Below, piece by piece: positions 7,554-16,469 of a stretch of 64,000 nucleotides of DNA (position 1 is the first letter of the stretch; each line of letters starts with the position of its first letter). The position numbers and the translations under genes are program-made. Below the pieces are notes generated by a model. The model worked only from the letters and a program-made list of their open reading frames with translations, was not told the DNA's origin and searched no databases. Origin of the DNA: Luteolibacter algae (GTDB lineage: Bacteria; Verrucomicrobiota; Verrucomicrobiia; Verrucomicrobiales; Akkermansiaceae); assembly GCF_042683045.1 (NCBI RefSeq), contig NZ_JBHUIT010000034.1, positions 219,800 to 283,799 on the forward strand, given 5' to 3'.

Positions 7554-8194
7554 TTATAAATAAATCGATACAATTGTTGCCGGATTCTGCGGTTCTCATC
7601 GAATCCGGATTGAGATTTCTTATCGCGGCAGATTTACATTTGGGGAAATCCGCGGTTTTCCGTGCAAACGGTCTTCCGGTGCCAGAGGGAGACACCCGGA
7701 AGGATTTGGAACGCCTGACCCAACTTATTTTAGAATATCAGCCTGACCATCTGGTGATTGCCGGGGATCTGTTTCATGCCAATTCCGGATTCGAAGAGGA
7801 GGTTATCGATGTTTTCGAGGATTTCTTACGTCAGATCAGGATTCCTTTCACGTTGGTAAAAGGAAATCATGACGACAAAATTGCCAGCCTCCCAGAATCT
7901 TTTGATATGTGTTCCCATCGGGAGATTGGCGATATCCGTATTGTCCATAAACCGCAGGATGCGTCGCCAGAACTTTTCAATATCTGTGGTCACATACATC
8001 CGGTGGTCAGAATCGCGGACGGAAAAAACACCGTGTTGCGCCCGGCATGCTTTCATCTCAGGGATAACGTCCTTACATTGCCTTCATTTGGCTCATTCAC
8101 CGGTGGGCAAATTGTTAAACCCCAGCCAGAGGACCGGTTTTTCGTTTCGCACTTAGGGAAAGTCATCGAGATCCCCGGGAAACTGATCAAATGA
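7550..8194 (+). CDS. pdeM: Ligase-associated DNA-damage-response endonuclease PdeM-like phosphoesterase
   Basis: 214 residues of the calcineurin-like metallophosphoesterase fold. The five metal motifs are visible: DLHLGKS (28-34), GDLFHA (72-77), GNHDD (105-109), VHK near 132 and GHIHP (147-151). The opening with FLIAADLHLGKSAVFRANGL and the long conserved LPVPEGDTR are typical of PdeM. Elsewhere PdeM sits with an Lhr-type helicase, an ATP-dependent ligase and an exonuclease in a repair operon. None of these is here; it is translationally coupled (ATGA) to a cytosine deaminase instead. The reaction is inferred as DNA phosphodiester cleavage. A hairpin follows before the convergent GMC gene. 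Confidence 0.85.
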   Translation: MIINKSIQLLPDSAVLIESGLRFLIAADLHLGKSAVFRANGLPVPEGDTRKDLERLTQLILEYQPDHLVIAGDLFHANSGFEEEVIDVFEDFLRQIRIPFTLVKGNHDDKIASLPESFDMCSHREIGDIRIVHKPQDASPELFNICGHIHPVVRIADGKNTVLRPACFHLRDNVLTLPSFGSFTGGQIVKPQPEDRFFVSHLGKVIEIPGKLIK

Positions 8195-8195
8195 T

Positions 8196-8232
8196 AAAAC
8201 CGGGAGCCTCCACCGTTTCTGGAAGCTCCCGG
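8196..8232 (-). terminator. Rho-independent terminator of the GMC dehydrogenase operon
   Basis: CCGGGAGC (8200-8207) pairs with GCTCCCGG (8225-8232), and an inner TCCA/TGGA extends the stem. On the minus strand the stem is followed by TTTTAT. On the plus strand there is no T-tract, so it mainly serves the minus-strand gene. Confidence 0.75.
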
Positions 8233-8249
8233 GGTGCTGAAGTCAGGAT

Positions 8250-9959
8250 CTAGAGGTTACCTTTCCTCATCTCACTGACAGCGAAGTCAGCAGCTCTGGC
8301 GGTGAGCGCCATGTAGGTGAGAGATGGATTCTGGCAACCTGCGGAGACCATCGCGGCGCCATCTGTGCAGAATACATTCTCAGCGCCCCAAACTTGATTA
8401 TGTCTGTTAAGCACCGATTCTTTTGGCGAGCTACCCATCCTGGCGGTTCCCATCTCGTGGATTCCCAGCCCGATGATCGGTTTGCTGTTGTTTGTTCTGA
8501 TGTTTTCCGCGCCCATGCTTTCCAGCATCTCAGCTGCGTCGTTCATCATATCAATACGCATGTTGTGCTCGTTTTCCTGATATTCGGCATCAGCGACGAT
8601 CACTGGAAGACCCCATTTATCGGTTTTGTCCTTACTGAAATAGATCTGATTGTTTTCGTAAGGGAGACATTCGCCGAATCCTCCCATCCCCACAGACCAT
8701 GGACCAAACGAGGTTAGCTCTTTCTTGAATTCCGCACCAAACCCTTCGATATTCCGGCTCCAGTTTTGGCGCATGGCCCCACCTTGGTAGCCGAATCCGC
8801 GGAGATACTTCTGATTCGGCTCTTCCTTGAAGTTCCGGTAACGCGGGATGTAAAACCCGTTTGGACGTCTTCCATAATGGATCTTATCCGGATGGGTATC
8901 CAGCACCGCACTCGCACCCACTCTCAAATGATGATCCATGAGGTATTTGCCCAGAGAGCCACTCTCATCCATCCCTTCCGGGAAACGGTCGGACTTGGAA
9001 TTCATCAGGATCGCTGTCGAAGCGATGGTAGACGCATTCAAGAAGATGATTTTCGCATAGTATTCGGTCGTCTCCATCGTCAGCTCATCAATGAGACGCA
9101 CGCCTATCGCTTTGCTGGATTTATCATCGAAAATGACAGAGTGGACGATGGAATGAGGCCTCAGAGTCATATTTCCCGTATTCTCGGCTGCTTTCAAGGT
9201 CGCCGCCTGGCTACTGAAGTAGGCTCCAAAGGGACAACCGCGGGAGCAGAGATTCCGATACATGCAGGACGAGCGTCCCAAGGCCAATTGCTCTGCGGTA
9301 GGTGCGGTAAGATGTGCCACGCGTCCGGGAATGAGGGTTCGGCCGCGCCATTTTTTCTCAATGGATGCTTTGAGATCAAGCTCCGGCGGGGTCAGATCCA
9401 TCGGGGGCTGGAAAATACCATCTGGCAATTGTTCCAATCCCTCGATGGATCCGCTGATTCCGGCGAAGCGTTCGACGTAGTCATACCACGGTGCGAGTTC
9501 CTCATATTTGATTGGCCACGGTATCGAAATGCCTTCCTTGGCATTCGCTTCCATATCCATCGGGCTCAATCGATAGCTTTGTTTTCCCCACATAAGGGAG
9601 CGTCCCCCCTTATGGTAGCCGCGCATCCAATCGAAAGGTTTCTTCTCTTCGTATGGGTGCTCGATATCGTCCACAAACATCTGGTTTGTGGCAGGTTTGA
9701 TCGTATATCCGGTGCGGGCCTGCTTGTGCTGGCGCTCCTTCATCTCGCGGGATGCCTTATTCTGCCACTGGAGCTCCCAGGGAGGTGAATTTGTCGTGTC
9801 GTAATCGACGATGTGTTTGAGATCCCGGCCACGTTCTAAAACGAGAGTTTTGAGACCTTTTTCGCACAATTCCTTTGCGGCCCAGCCACCGGACATGCCG
9901 GAGCCAACCACGATGGCATCGAATGTATGCTCGGCTTTTCCTTTGATATTAAGATTCAT
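8250..9959 (-). CDS. GMC-family FAD-dependent oxidoreductase (glucose/gluconate dehydrogenase-like)
   Basis: 569 residues from the ATG at 9959. The FAD-binding GSGMSGG lies at 19-25, after FDAIVVG. The C-terminal GMC half contains GIHEMGTARMG and NPSLTYMALTARAADF, which carry the conserved active-site His and Asn region. Such proteins oxidise sugar or polyol hydroxyls and pass electrons to a partner rather than to oxygen when paired with a subunit-3 protein. That partner is encoded immediately upstream (9988-10566). This subunit has no signal peptide of its own and would be co-exported with the partner's Tat signal. An upstream in-frame extension that overlaps the partner gene is unlikely to be translated. 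A terminator follows at 8196-8232. Confidence 0.9.
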   Translation of the reverse strand: MNLNIKGKAEHTFDAIVVGSGMSGGWAAKELCEKGLKTLVLERGRDLKHIVDYDTTNSPPWELQWQNKASREMKERQHKQARTGYTIKPATNQMFVDDIEHPYEEKKPFDWMRGYHKGGRSLMWGKQSYRLSPMDMEANAKEGISIPWPIKYEELAPWYDYVERFAGISGSIEGLEQLPDGIFQPPMDLTPPELDLKASIEKKWRGRTLIPGRVAHLTAPTAEQLALGRSSCMYRNLCSRGCPFGAYFSSQAATLKAAENTGNMTLRPHSIVHSVIFDDKSSKAIGVRLIDELTMETTEYYAKIIFLNASTIASTAILMNSKSDRFPEGMDESGSLGKYLMDHHLRVGASAVLDTHPDKIHYGRRPNGFYIPRYRNFKEEPNQKYLRGFGYQGGAMRQNWSRNIEGFGAEFKKELTSFGPWSVGMGGFGECLPYENNQIYFSKDKTDKWGLPVIVADAEYQENEHNMRIDMMNDAAEMLESMGAENIRTNNSKPIIGLGIHEMGTARMGSSPKESVLNRHNQVWGAENVFCTDGAAMVSAGCQNPSLTYMALTARAADFAVSEMRKGNL

Positions 9960-9987
9960 TTGGATGATTTGGTTACACTGATGCTGA

Positions 9988-10566
9988 TTACATTGAGTAA
10001 GCCTTTTGGCCTGGCTCCAGCGGCATCGACGCCACCCACTTGGTGGGGACGAAAACAAACTCGAAGGCCTTGGTGGCACCGAGCTCGGAGTTCACATAGC
10101 AAAACTTTGTGAGCTCCTTGAACTGCTGAAGAAAAGAGTTGCGCGGTTTGAGGCCGTTTCTAATCGCATTTTTGCGCTCTTGCAGTTGGGAGGTATGTAG
10201 TTCCGTGAGGAATTTTACCTGCTCTTCTGCGGGTAACTGATCAATGGATTTGCCATATTGTTTCTGGCAGCGCTGTGCGAAATCCACTAATCCCTCGGCA
10301 ATAACTTTCTGATCGGAAGGCTGAAGGCAATCTTTTACAATGACTTCTATCCAGCCTGGAACACCTGCCTCAATCGCACCGGGGGTATCTGTTTCCGGGA
10401 TAATTGCTTCCGCAAGCGCGGCGGCATGTTGGCGTTGCTCCGGCGTGAAGAAGGTAAGCTGAGTCTGGTCAAAAGGCTCACCCATTCTCGCAAAAACGCT
10501 CTCCGGGAGGGCGAGGCTGCCACCGACCGTCATGGCCATTGCTTTCAATAATTCTCTTCGATCCAT
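9988..10566 (-). CDS. Gluconate 2-dehydrogenase subunit 3-family protein (Tat-exported)
   Basis: 192 residues. The N-terminus DRRELLKAMAMTVGGSLALP is a twin-arginine signal (RR followed by LLK and a hydrophobic run). The body has the subunit-3 pattern of LAEAIIPETDTPGAIEAGVP and a run of helices. This small subunit escorts and supports the GMC flavoprotein in gluconate/fructose dehydrogenase-like complexes of the periplasm. The two genes are 28 bases apart in the same orientation, which supports a complex. No cytochrome c subunit is present nearby, so the electron acceptor must be encoded elsewhere. Confidence 0.88.
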   Translation of the reverse strand: MDRRELLKAMAMTVGGSLALPESVFARMGEPFDQTQLTFFTPEQRQHAAALAEAIIPETDTPGAIEAGVPGWIEVIVKDCLQPSDQKVIAEGLVDFAQRCQKQYGKSIDQLPAEEQVKFLTELHTSQLQERKNAIRNGLKPRNSFLQQFKELTKFCYVNSELGATKAFEFVFVPTKWVASMPLEPGQKAYSM

Positions 10567-10603
10567 GATTTGTTATACTGACTATGTCCTGGGATTCATA
10601 CGC

Positions 10604-10647
10604 AAAAAAATCCTTCCGCGGAGCAAAAAAAGCACCAGCGGAAGGAT
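10604..10647 (-). terminator. Rho-independent terminator of transketolase
   Basis: ATCCTTCCGC (10610-10619) and GCGGAAGGAT (10638-10647) make a 10-base-pair stem around an A-rich loop. On the minus strand the stem is followed by six or seven T. It separates tkt from the downstream Tat/GMC pair. Confidence 0.85.
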
Positions 10648-10675
10648 ATAAAGAGATTAGGCAGATTTATGATAT

Positions 10676-12655
10676 TTACTTGGAAACCGCCGAAACCACG
10701 TCGGCAGCAGTCATTCCAAGCTCCTCCATAACCACGTTTCCTGGGGCGCTGATGCCGAAACGGTCAATTCCAAGGACTTTGCCCTCGGAGCCAACATATT
10801 TCCACCATAGCCCGGAAACACCCGCCTCGATGGCAACCCGCTTGGTGCATGCCTTTGGAAGGACACTTTCCTTGTAATCGCATGACTGGCGATCAAAGCG
10901 CTCCAAGCACGGCATGGAAACGACGCGGACTCCGTCTCCGAGCTGCTTCGCCGCTTCAACGCAGTGCTGAAGCTCGGAGCCTGTGCCGATGAGGATGGTG
11001 GTGAGTTCACCTTTTTCCTTCACTGCGACATAACCACCGCGGAGAACCCCATCACGGCGCACGTCGGAAGTGAGATCATTCATCAGCGGAATTGCCTGGC
11101 GGGTAAGAATGAGTGCGGTCGGTCCATCGGTGCGTTGCATCGCTGCAATAAAAGCACCAGCGGTCTCCTCCGCATCGCCGGGCCGGATCACATCCAAGCC
11201 AGGGATCACGCGCAGGCCGCTGACGGTTTCCACAGGTTGATGGGTTGGTCCGTCTTCACCGACACCGACAGAGTCATGGGTGAAAATAAATGTCGTTGGG
11301 AGCTTGGAAAGTGCTGCCAGACGAATCGCCGGACGAAGGTAATCTGCGAAAACCAGGAAAGTTGCCCCGCTGGAGCGGAAGATACCATCATAGGAAATGC
11401 CGTTGCAGATCGCGCCCATTGCGTGCTCGCGAATGCCGAACCAAATGTTGCGACCAGCGGGATTGGTGCGGGAGAAATCGCCCTCACCAGCGAGGTAATT
11501 CTTTGTGGAGCCGAAAAGATCCGCACTACCGGTGAGGAATTGTGGCATTGCTTTGGCGACATCATTGATGACCTTGCTGCCTGCCGAACGGGTAGCGTCC
11601 TTGTAGTCCGCAGGGAAGGTGGAAATCTTCGAAGACAGGTCGCTTGGAGTCGTGTGGGCTACGCCCTCGCTGAGTTCTTTCGCAAGCTCTGGATTTGCTT
11701 TTGCCCAGGCATCGTAGGTGGCTTGCCACTCCTCGAATTTCTTGACGGATGCTTCTGTGCGTGCCGCAAAGAATTTTCTGGTCTCTCCCGAAACGAAGAA
11801 ATGCTCGTCAGCTGGAAGATTGAGTGCTGCACGGGCTTCTGCGATGAATTTTGCACCGCCTTCGCCGTGTGCTTTCGCTGAACCGGCAACTTCAGGAATA
11901 CCCTTGCCAATGATGGTTTTGGCGATGATTACCTTAGGCTTGTTGTCTTTGTTGGACTTTGCGATTTGGAGGGCTTTTTCGATAGCCGCTAGATCATGGC
12001 CATCGATGGTTGCAACATCCCAACCTTGGGATTCGAAGTATTGTGCGGCATCCTCCCCTTGGGTGATCTCCGCCATGGCGTCCAGGGTCACATCATTGCT
12101 ATCGTAAATGAGAATGAGGTTATCCAGGCCCGCATGACCGGCGAATGCGATGGCTTCCTTGGCTACGCCTTCCTGCAAGCATCCGTCACCATGAAGCGCG
12201 ATGACATTGTGATCGAACAGCGTATGTTCTGCGGTATTGAACTTGGCTGCAGCACGTTTGCCGGAGAGGGCGAAACCGACTGCGTTTGCAATTCCTTGTC
12301 CAAGAGGGCCGGTGGTTGCCTCCACACCGGGTGTTTCATGGTATTCCGGATGTCCCGGAGTGATGGAATGGAGTTTCCGGAAATTGGCGACATCATCCTT
12401 GCTCACAGCGTAGCCGGAGAGATGAAGCCATGCGTAGAGGAACATCGAGCCGTGCCCTGCGGAAAGGATGAAGCGATCCCGATTGAGCCAACGCGGAGCG
12501 TCCGGATTGTAATTCAAGCTTTCTCCGAAGAGGACGGCACCGATCTCAGCGCAGCCGAGAGGCAGACCGAGGTGTCCGGAATTGCATGCGTGGATAGCAT
12601 CCATGGCCAAGCCACGGGCTTCATTTGCGGCAGTAATTAATGCGGTAGTGTTCAT
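10676..12655 (-). CDS. tkt: Transketolase
   Basis: 659 residues from the ATG at 12655 (MNTTALITAANEARG). Thiamine-diphosphate motifs follow family order: SGHLGLPLGCAEIG, GHGSMFLYAWLHL, GPLGQGIANAVG, HGDGCLQEG with the metal-binding YDSNDVTLD, and in the pyrimidine half GVGEDGPTHQPVE and GIREHAMGAI. Transketolase moves two-carbon ketol units between sugar phosphates in the non-oxidative pentose phosphate pathway. The gene is single, with a strong terminator after it and hisA 103 bases upstream on the same strand. A longer in-frame start at 12700 lacks conserved residues. The upstream gap 12656-12758 has a TTGCCA box but no convincing -10. Confidence 0.97.
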   Translation of the reverse strand: MNTTALITAANEARGLAMDAIHACNSGHLGLPLGCAEIGAVLFGESLNYNPDAPRWLNRDRFILSAGHGSMFLYAWLHLSGYAVSKDDVANFRKLHSITPGHPEYHETPGVEATTGPLGQGIANAVGFALSGKRAAAKFNTAEHTLFDHNVIALHGDGCLQEGVAKEAIAFAGHAGLDNLILIYDSNDVTLDAMAEITQGEDAAQYFESQGWDVATIDGHDLAAIEKALQIAKSNKDNKPKVIIAKTIIGKGIPEVAGSAKAHGEGGAKFIAEARAALNLPADEHFFVSGETRKFFAARTEASVKKFEEWQATYDAWAKANPELAKELSEGVAHTTPSDLSSKISTFPADYKDATRSAGSKVINDVAKAMPQFLTGSADLFGSTKNYLAGEGDFSRTNPAGRNIWFGIREHAMGAICNGISYDGIFRSSGATFLVFADYLRPAIRLAALSKLPTTFIFTHDSVGVGEDGPTHQPVETVSGLRVIPGLDVIRPGDAEETAGAFIAAMQRTDGPTALILTRQAIPLMNDLTSDVRRDGVLRGGYVAVKEKGELTTILIGTGSELQHCVEAAKQLGDGVRVVSMPCLERFDRQSCDYKESVLPKACTKRVAIEAGVSGLWWKYVGSEGKVLGIDRFGISAPGNVVMEELGMTAADVVSAVSK

Positions 12656-12758
12656 AAAAATCTGACCCCGCATCGGTTCATTTCTTGGCGGAGCGAGCAA
12701 ACCCTAGGAATTAGAAGTATTTTGGCAAGAGCTGATCGGGGAATATGCAATGTTTTGC

Positions 12759-13526
12759 TCAAGTTCCGCTCATGCCCACCAGTTCTGCGTAACATACTCC
12801 AGAGCCTCCGAAGAGATCCAGAGCGCTGCCAACCGTTACATCGATCAAGCCTCTGCCTGCTTTGCTTACAATTTCGATATCACCCATCGTGGCGGCTCCG
12901 CCAGCATAGGTTACCGGACATTTTCCCCAGCTGCCCAGAAGCCCGACTAGCTCGGCATCGACTCCTTTGCACAGTCCTTCGACATCCGCGGCATGGATCA
13001 GAAACTCATCGCAGAATGGCAAAAGCCGGTCCAGGGTATCGTGGCTTATATCCAGCTCGGTAATCGTTTGCCACCGGTTCATCGCGACCTTCCATCCGCT
13101 CCCTATGCGGCGGCAGGAGAGATCAATGACAATGTTTTCTTTGCCAACGGTTTCGACGAGTTGTTCCAGCTCTTCCTGAAGGAATTTCCCGTTAGCATCG
13201 AAGAGAGCGGATGTGACGATGACATGACTGGCCCCGGCGTCGAGCCATTGCTTCGCATTCGCGGAGCGTATTCCCCCACCCACCTGTAGCCCGCCTGGCC
13301 AAGCGGAGAGTGCTTCTTTGGCTGCCGCGTCATTCCCTTTACCGAGCATGATGACATGGCCTCCGCGTAGATTGTCCGAGCGGAATTTTTCGGCGAACCA
13401 GCCCGGGGGTTTTTCCGATACGAAATTTTCGGTTGGCGCAGTTCCATCGTCTCGAAGGCTCCCGCCGACGATTTGTTTAACTTTTCCTTCGTGTAAATCT
13501 ATGCAGGGGCGGAATCGGCAACTCAT
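12759..13526 (-). CDS. hisA: Phosphoribosylformimino-AICAR-P isomerase, eukaryotic HIS6 type
   Basis: 255-residue TIM barrel that isomerises ProFAR to PRFAR in histidine synthesis. The catalytic Asp pair is D10 in CIDLHEGKVKQIVGG and D135 in IVIDLSCRR. The phosphate loops are QVGGGIRSAN (81-90) and YAGGA. The wording CIDLH.G.VKQIVGG, GGHVIMLG, the IVTSALF stretch and FLIHAADVEGLC match yeast and plant HIS6-type enzymes rather than the bacterial HisA consensus. The gene is away from any other his gene. Its ATG overlaps the stop of the upstream Cys-rich lipoprotein gene in ATGA. Function is near certain; the eukaryote-like subtype is judged from memory of the sequences. Confidence 0.9.
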   Translation of the reverse strand: MSCRFRPCIDLHEGKVKQIVGGSLRDDGTAPTENFVSEKPPGWFAEKFRSDNLRGGHVIMLGKGNDAAAKEALSAWPGGLQVGGGIRSANAKQWLDAGASHVIVTSALFDANGKFLQEELEQLVETVGKENIVIDLSCRRIGSGWKVAMNRWQTITELDISHDTLDRLLPFCDEFLIHAADVEGLCKGVDAELVGLLGSWGKCPVTYAGGAATMGDIEIVSKAGRGLIDVTVGSALDLFGGSGVCYAELVGMSGT

Positions 13527-13714
13527 TTCGAGCTGACAATCACCTCACTTCCGCATGTTCTGCAAGCGGAAGGATGTCCCGCATAGTAGTTTTGCGGACA
13601 GCATTTGCAGGAAGGTTTCATCGTTTCAGGATCCAAGGGTGGATTTACCGAACAGGAAGTAGTCACAGTTGCTACTCCTAATAGAACCATTGCGAAAAAA
13701 GCTTTCATGATCAT
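13523..13714 (-). CDS. Small Cys-rich lipoprotein coupled to hisA
   Basis: 63 residues. A hydrophobic signal ends in a lipobox with Cys21 (VTTSC). The mature part is about 43 residues with Cys at 36, 38, 39, 51 and 54, arranged as CKCC...CRTCG, resembling a small zinc ribbon or knuckle. No family is recognised. It overlaps hisA by four bases (ATGA), so both are made from one message even though one is an outer-envelope lipoprotein and the other a cytoplasmic enzyme. A second ATG at 13708 is an equally good start. An inverted repeat lies just upstream. Confidence 0.65.
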   Translation of the reverse strand: MIMKAFFAMVLLGVATVTTSCSVNPPLDPETMKPSCKCCPQNYYAGHPSACRTCGSEVIVSSK

Positions 13715-13719
13715 AAATT

Positions 13720-13746
13720 CTTACTGATCCGAGGACTATCAGTAAG
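13720..13746. promoter_or_regulatory. Nine-base inverted repeat in the divergent gap
   Basis: CTTACTGAT and ATCAGTAAG are perfect 9-base arms around a 9-base loop, 6 bases upstream of the lipoprotein ATG and 75 bases upstream of the TPR gene. It may be an operator for one or both divergent genes, or a 5' leader hairpin that masks the lipoprotein-hisA start. Confidence 0.4.
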
Positions 13747-13820
13747 ACTAAATATTGACCAGAACTAAAATACTGCTCTTCCCCCCATCTTAATTCTTTT
13801 CTGATCAGATCTCCTGTTTC

Positions 13821-16403
13821 ATGTTGGCGGCGGTGAAATACCTCATTGCGCTCACATTACCGATGTTCATTTTCCATTCTGCGGTGGCGGAAACGGCCGA
13901 AGATTTACTGGTTTCCGCAAACCACGCTATGGATGACGGACTCTGGGATGTCGCCTCGATGAAGTTGAACGATCTTATCGGATCAAGCGAGTTAGCACCT
14001 CAGCAGCAGGTTCAGGCTTTGATCCTTCTTGCCGAGTCCTTGATCCGCGATAACAGGCCTGTAGAGGCAAGCCGGATTTTGGAGATGTCGTTGGTGAGGG
14101 AGCATCCGGAGGCTGCGTTTTGGGCCGCTCAGGCGCTTGCCAGTCAGGGACGTTTTACCGAGGCTGTGAACGGCCTTTTACCCATCGCCGGTGACCCGGA
14201 GCATAGGTATCGGAAAGAAGCCGCATTTACAGCCGCCAGTTTGCAGTTATCACTATCGGAATCGAACAGTGCCCTTTCCACGTTGAAATTGCTGGCTGAG
14301 GATCCGAGCCTTGACACGCGGGTGGAGGCACAGCTGAAACGTATTGAAATCCTAATCGACCAGGAACGTTACGACGAAGCCCGGGACATTTTTCCTGAGA
14401 TCGGGGATATACCGGAAAAGCTCATTCAATTTGCCAACCTGTTGAATGGCTATCTCACGTTGGCCGAAGGTGACGCGGACTCCGCGGAGATTATTTTCAC
14501 CAATTTACTTTCAAACCCGACCGGACAGACACTGGCCAATTACAATCTTGCTGCTGTGGGAAAGGCCGACGCCCTGTCCGGCCAGGGAAAAGCTGAAAGC
14601 GCAACCGACTCTTTGTTGAATTTCATCCAATCCAATCCGGATACCACGATGCTGGAACCGATGTTTCGTAGGATCACCGAGTGGCTTCCAGAGAAAATCA
14701 TATCCACGGATAATCCGATTCTTATCCGCCTGAGGGACTGGCTTCCACGCACTTCTCCCTATAGCAACAGTCTTATCAATTTGAGCGATCCTGGCGCGGC
14801 GGCGGCCTGGCCCGAAACCTTGAAGCCTATTTCTGATCTGGGGATCTTTTCGATGCACGCTTACGGAATCGCTCTCCGGCGTCTCGGGACCACGACGGCG
14901 AAGAAGGAAGCGGAGCACCTGATGCAAAGGATTCAATTGCTCGCTCCGCAGCATTTTCTAGCGCCCCAGGCTCTTTTGACATTGGCAGAATGGAAATTGA
15001 ACGATGGGGAGACGGAAGACGCTTTCGCGATCTACGATTCGCTCCGCATGAGTGCGAAATCTCCGCTCGTAAAAGGGGAAGCCGCATTTCAGGATGCCCG
15101 GATCGCGTTCGACTCGGGAAACCCCGAGCTGGCGGCAGAACTTTTCGCCGAGGCTTCTGCTACTTTGACTGGGAAAAATCGCGAAATGTCCGTGCTCAAC
15201 GCGGCTCTCTCCCGTCTGAAGATGGATCCCGCCGGCACTTATCTGATCCAGAATGAAGAGGCGCCAATCAGCACCGAACTGACCGCGGATCTGGCCTTGG
15301 AAAGAGCCCTTCTCAACTCCGATCCGGAGGCGGCAAAATTCGCTTTGGACGATTTTCTTCGGAATAATCCGGAACATCCAAGGGCAAACGAAGCAAGATT
15401 GGCGATCGTTCAAGCGGCACTCGCCGTCAATCCGGCCGATATCTCGATGGCTCGTGCGCAGCTTGATACCCTCAGGATTGCGGAGCCCCCCCTGCCCCCG
15501 CATCAGATTCCCCAGCTGGAAATTGCAGAGCTACACCTTCTCGATCATGCCGGAGAAAGCGAAAAGGTAGTGTCTCTGGCAAAAGAGATCATAAAGAACC
15601 ATCAGGGCTCTACAGCTGCGTCAGACGCCGCGCTTATCCTGGGGAAAACCCTTTTCAAAACGGGCAGTTATAATGAGGCGAGACTCGTATTGGAGAAGCT
15701 GGCGAGCAGTGAGATCTCCAACCAACGGGCCCAGGCAGCACTTCTCTTGGCAGCACGTTCCGCAGCATTAGGTGCTACGGCACAGTCCCGCGAGGAGGCT
15801 CTGGCGTTGTTCGATAAAACCATAGCAATGGAGGGCCCTCTTACTTCACTGGCCATGCTGGAGAAAGCGCGGTTGAACATTGATTTGAACCAACTTCCAG
15901 TCGCAATCCAATCGCTCAGCGAAGCATATTCCGGAATGAGCGAGGATGATCCATCACGTCTTCCAACCGGGCTTTTGCTAGCGGAAGCCATCTACGCGCA
16001 AGGAGATACAAAACCTGAAAGCCTCAACCGGGCGCTCAAAATCTACAACGAGCTCCTCACACTCTCTGCAGATAATCCGGCACAGTATTTCCGGCTGCAA
16101 TACCTGCGTGGGCGCACTTTGGAGAAGCTACCTGAAAGCGAGAGCTCTGACAAAGGTCGCCTGGGAGACGCGATTTCCGCCTATTTTTCCGTTCTGGATC
16201 GGCCAACGGATCCTCCGCCACCGGAATGGGAGTGGTTCGAGCGCAGTGGTTTCCGCGCACTGTCACTTCTGGAAAATGCAGAGCGCTGGAGGGCCGCCAT
16301 TGCTATTGCCGAAAAAATCGCGTCGTTCAAAGGACCGCGCGCAGAGGAGGCCTCGACACGTGCGCGCCAGCTGAGGCTGAAACATATGATTTGGGAAGAT
16401 TAG
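13821..16403 (+). CDS. Large periplasmic TPR-repeat protein
   Basis: 860 residues. A signal peptide (about 1-23, ending SAVAETAEDL) is followed almost entirely by helical TPR-like repeats, for example QALILLAESLIRDNRPVEAS, RANEARLAIVQAALAVNP and ALILGKTLFKTGSYNEAR. There is no catalytic motif. TPR arrays of this size in the periplasm act as scaffolds for envelope assembly, cell-wall enzymes or outer-membrane biogenesis. The gene is followed after 66 bases by an LptF/LptG-type permease and a small conserved protein in the same direction, so a role in envelope or lipopolysaccharide transport is a reasonable inference. The ATG at 13821 has no Shine-Dalgarno sequence. Confidence 0.8.
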   Translation: MLAAVKYLIALTLPMFIFHSAVAETAEDLLVSANHAMDDGLWDVASMKLNDLIGSSELAPQQQVQALILLAESLIRDNRPVEASRILEMSLVREHPEAAFWAAQALASQGRFTEAVNGLLPIAGDPEHRYRKEAAFTAASLQLSLSESNSALSTLKLLAEDPSLDTRVEAQLKRIEILIDQERYDEARDIFPEIGDIPEKLIQFANLLNGYLTLAEGDADSAEIIFTNLLSNPTGQTLANYNLAAVGKADALSGQGKAESATDSLLNFIQSNPDTTMLEPMFRRITEWLPEKIISTDNPILIRLRDWLPRTSPYSNSLINLSDPGAAAAWPETLKPISDLGIFSMHAYGIALRRLGTTTAKKEAEHLMQRIQLLAPQHFLAPQALLTLAEWKLNDGETEDAFAIYDSLRMSAKSPLVKGEAAFQDARIAFDSGNPELAAELFAEASATLTGKNREMSVLNAALSRLKMDPAGTYLIQNEEAPISTELTADLALERALLNSDPEAAKFALDDFLRNNPEHPRANEARLAIVQAALAVNPADISMARAQLDTLRIAEPPLPPHQIPQLEIAELHLLDHAGESEKVVSLAKEIIKNHQGSTAASDAALILGKTLFKTGSYNEARLVLEKLASSEISNQRAQAALLLAARSAALGATAQSREEALALFDKTIAMEGPLTSLAMLEKARLNIDLNQLPVAIQSLSEAYSGMSEDDPSRLPTGLLLAEAIYAQGDTKPESLNRALKIYNELLTLSADNPAQYFRLQYLRGRTLEKLPESESSDKGRLGDAISAYFSVLDRPTDPPPPEWEWFERSGFRALSLLENAERWRAAIAIAEKIASFKGPRAEEASTRARQLRLKHMIWED

Positions 16404-16469
16404 CCCAGCACCCAGCGCGATCATAAACTGGACAGTTCCACTCCATCGCGTCACCGTTCCGTCTCTCCC

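Noticed and set aside
8766..9788. 340-residue plus-strand open frame
   Set aside because: Antisense to the GMC oxidoreductase, whose motifs are complete; the composition of the translation is Arg/His-rich and matches no family.
9960..10079. N-terminal extension of the GMC oxidoreductase
   Set aside because: Runs into the subunit-3 gene in another frame, and the FAD domain normally begins close to the ATG at 9959.
10964..11881. 305-residue plus-strand open frame
   Set aside because: Antisense shadow of transketolase; no recognisable motif.
14958..15503. 181-residue minus-strand open frame
   Set aside because: Antisense to the TPR protein, which has a continuous repeat pattern on the other strand.
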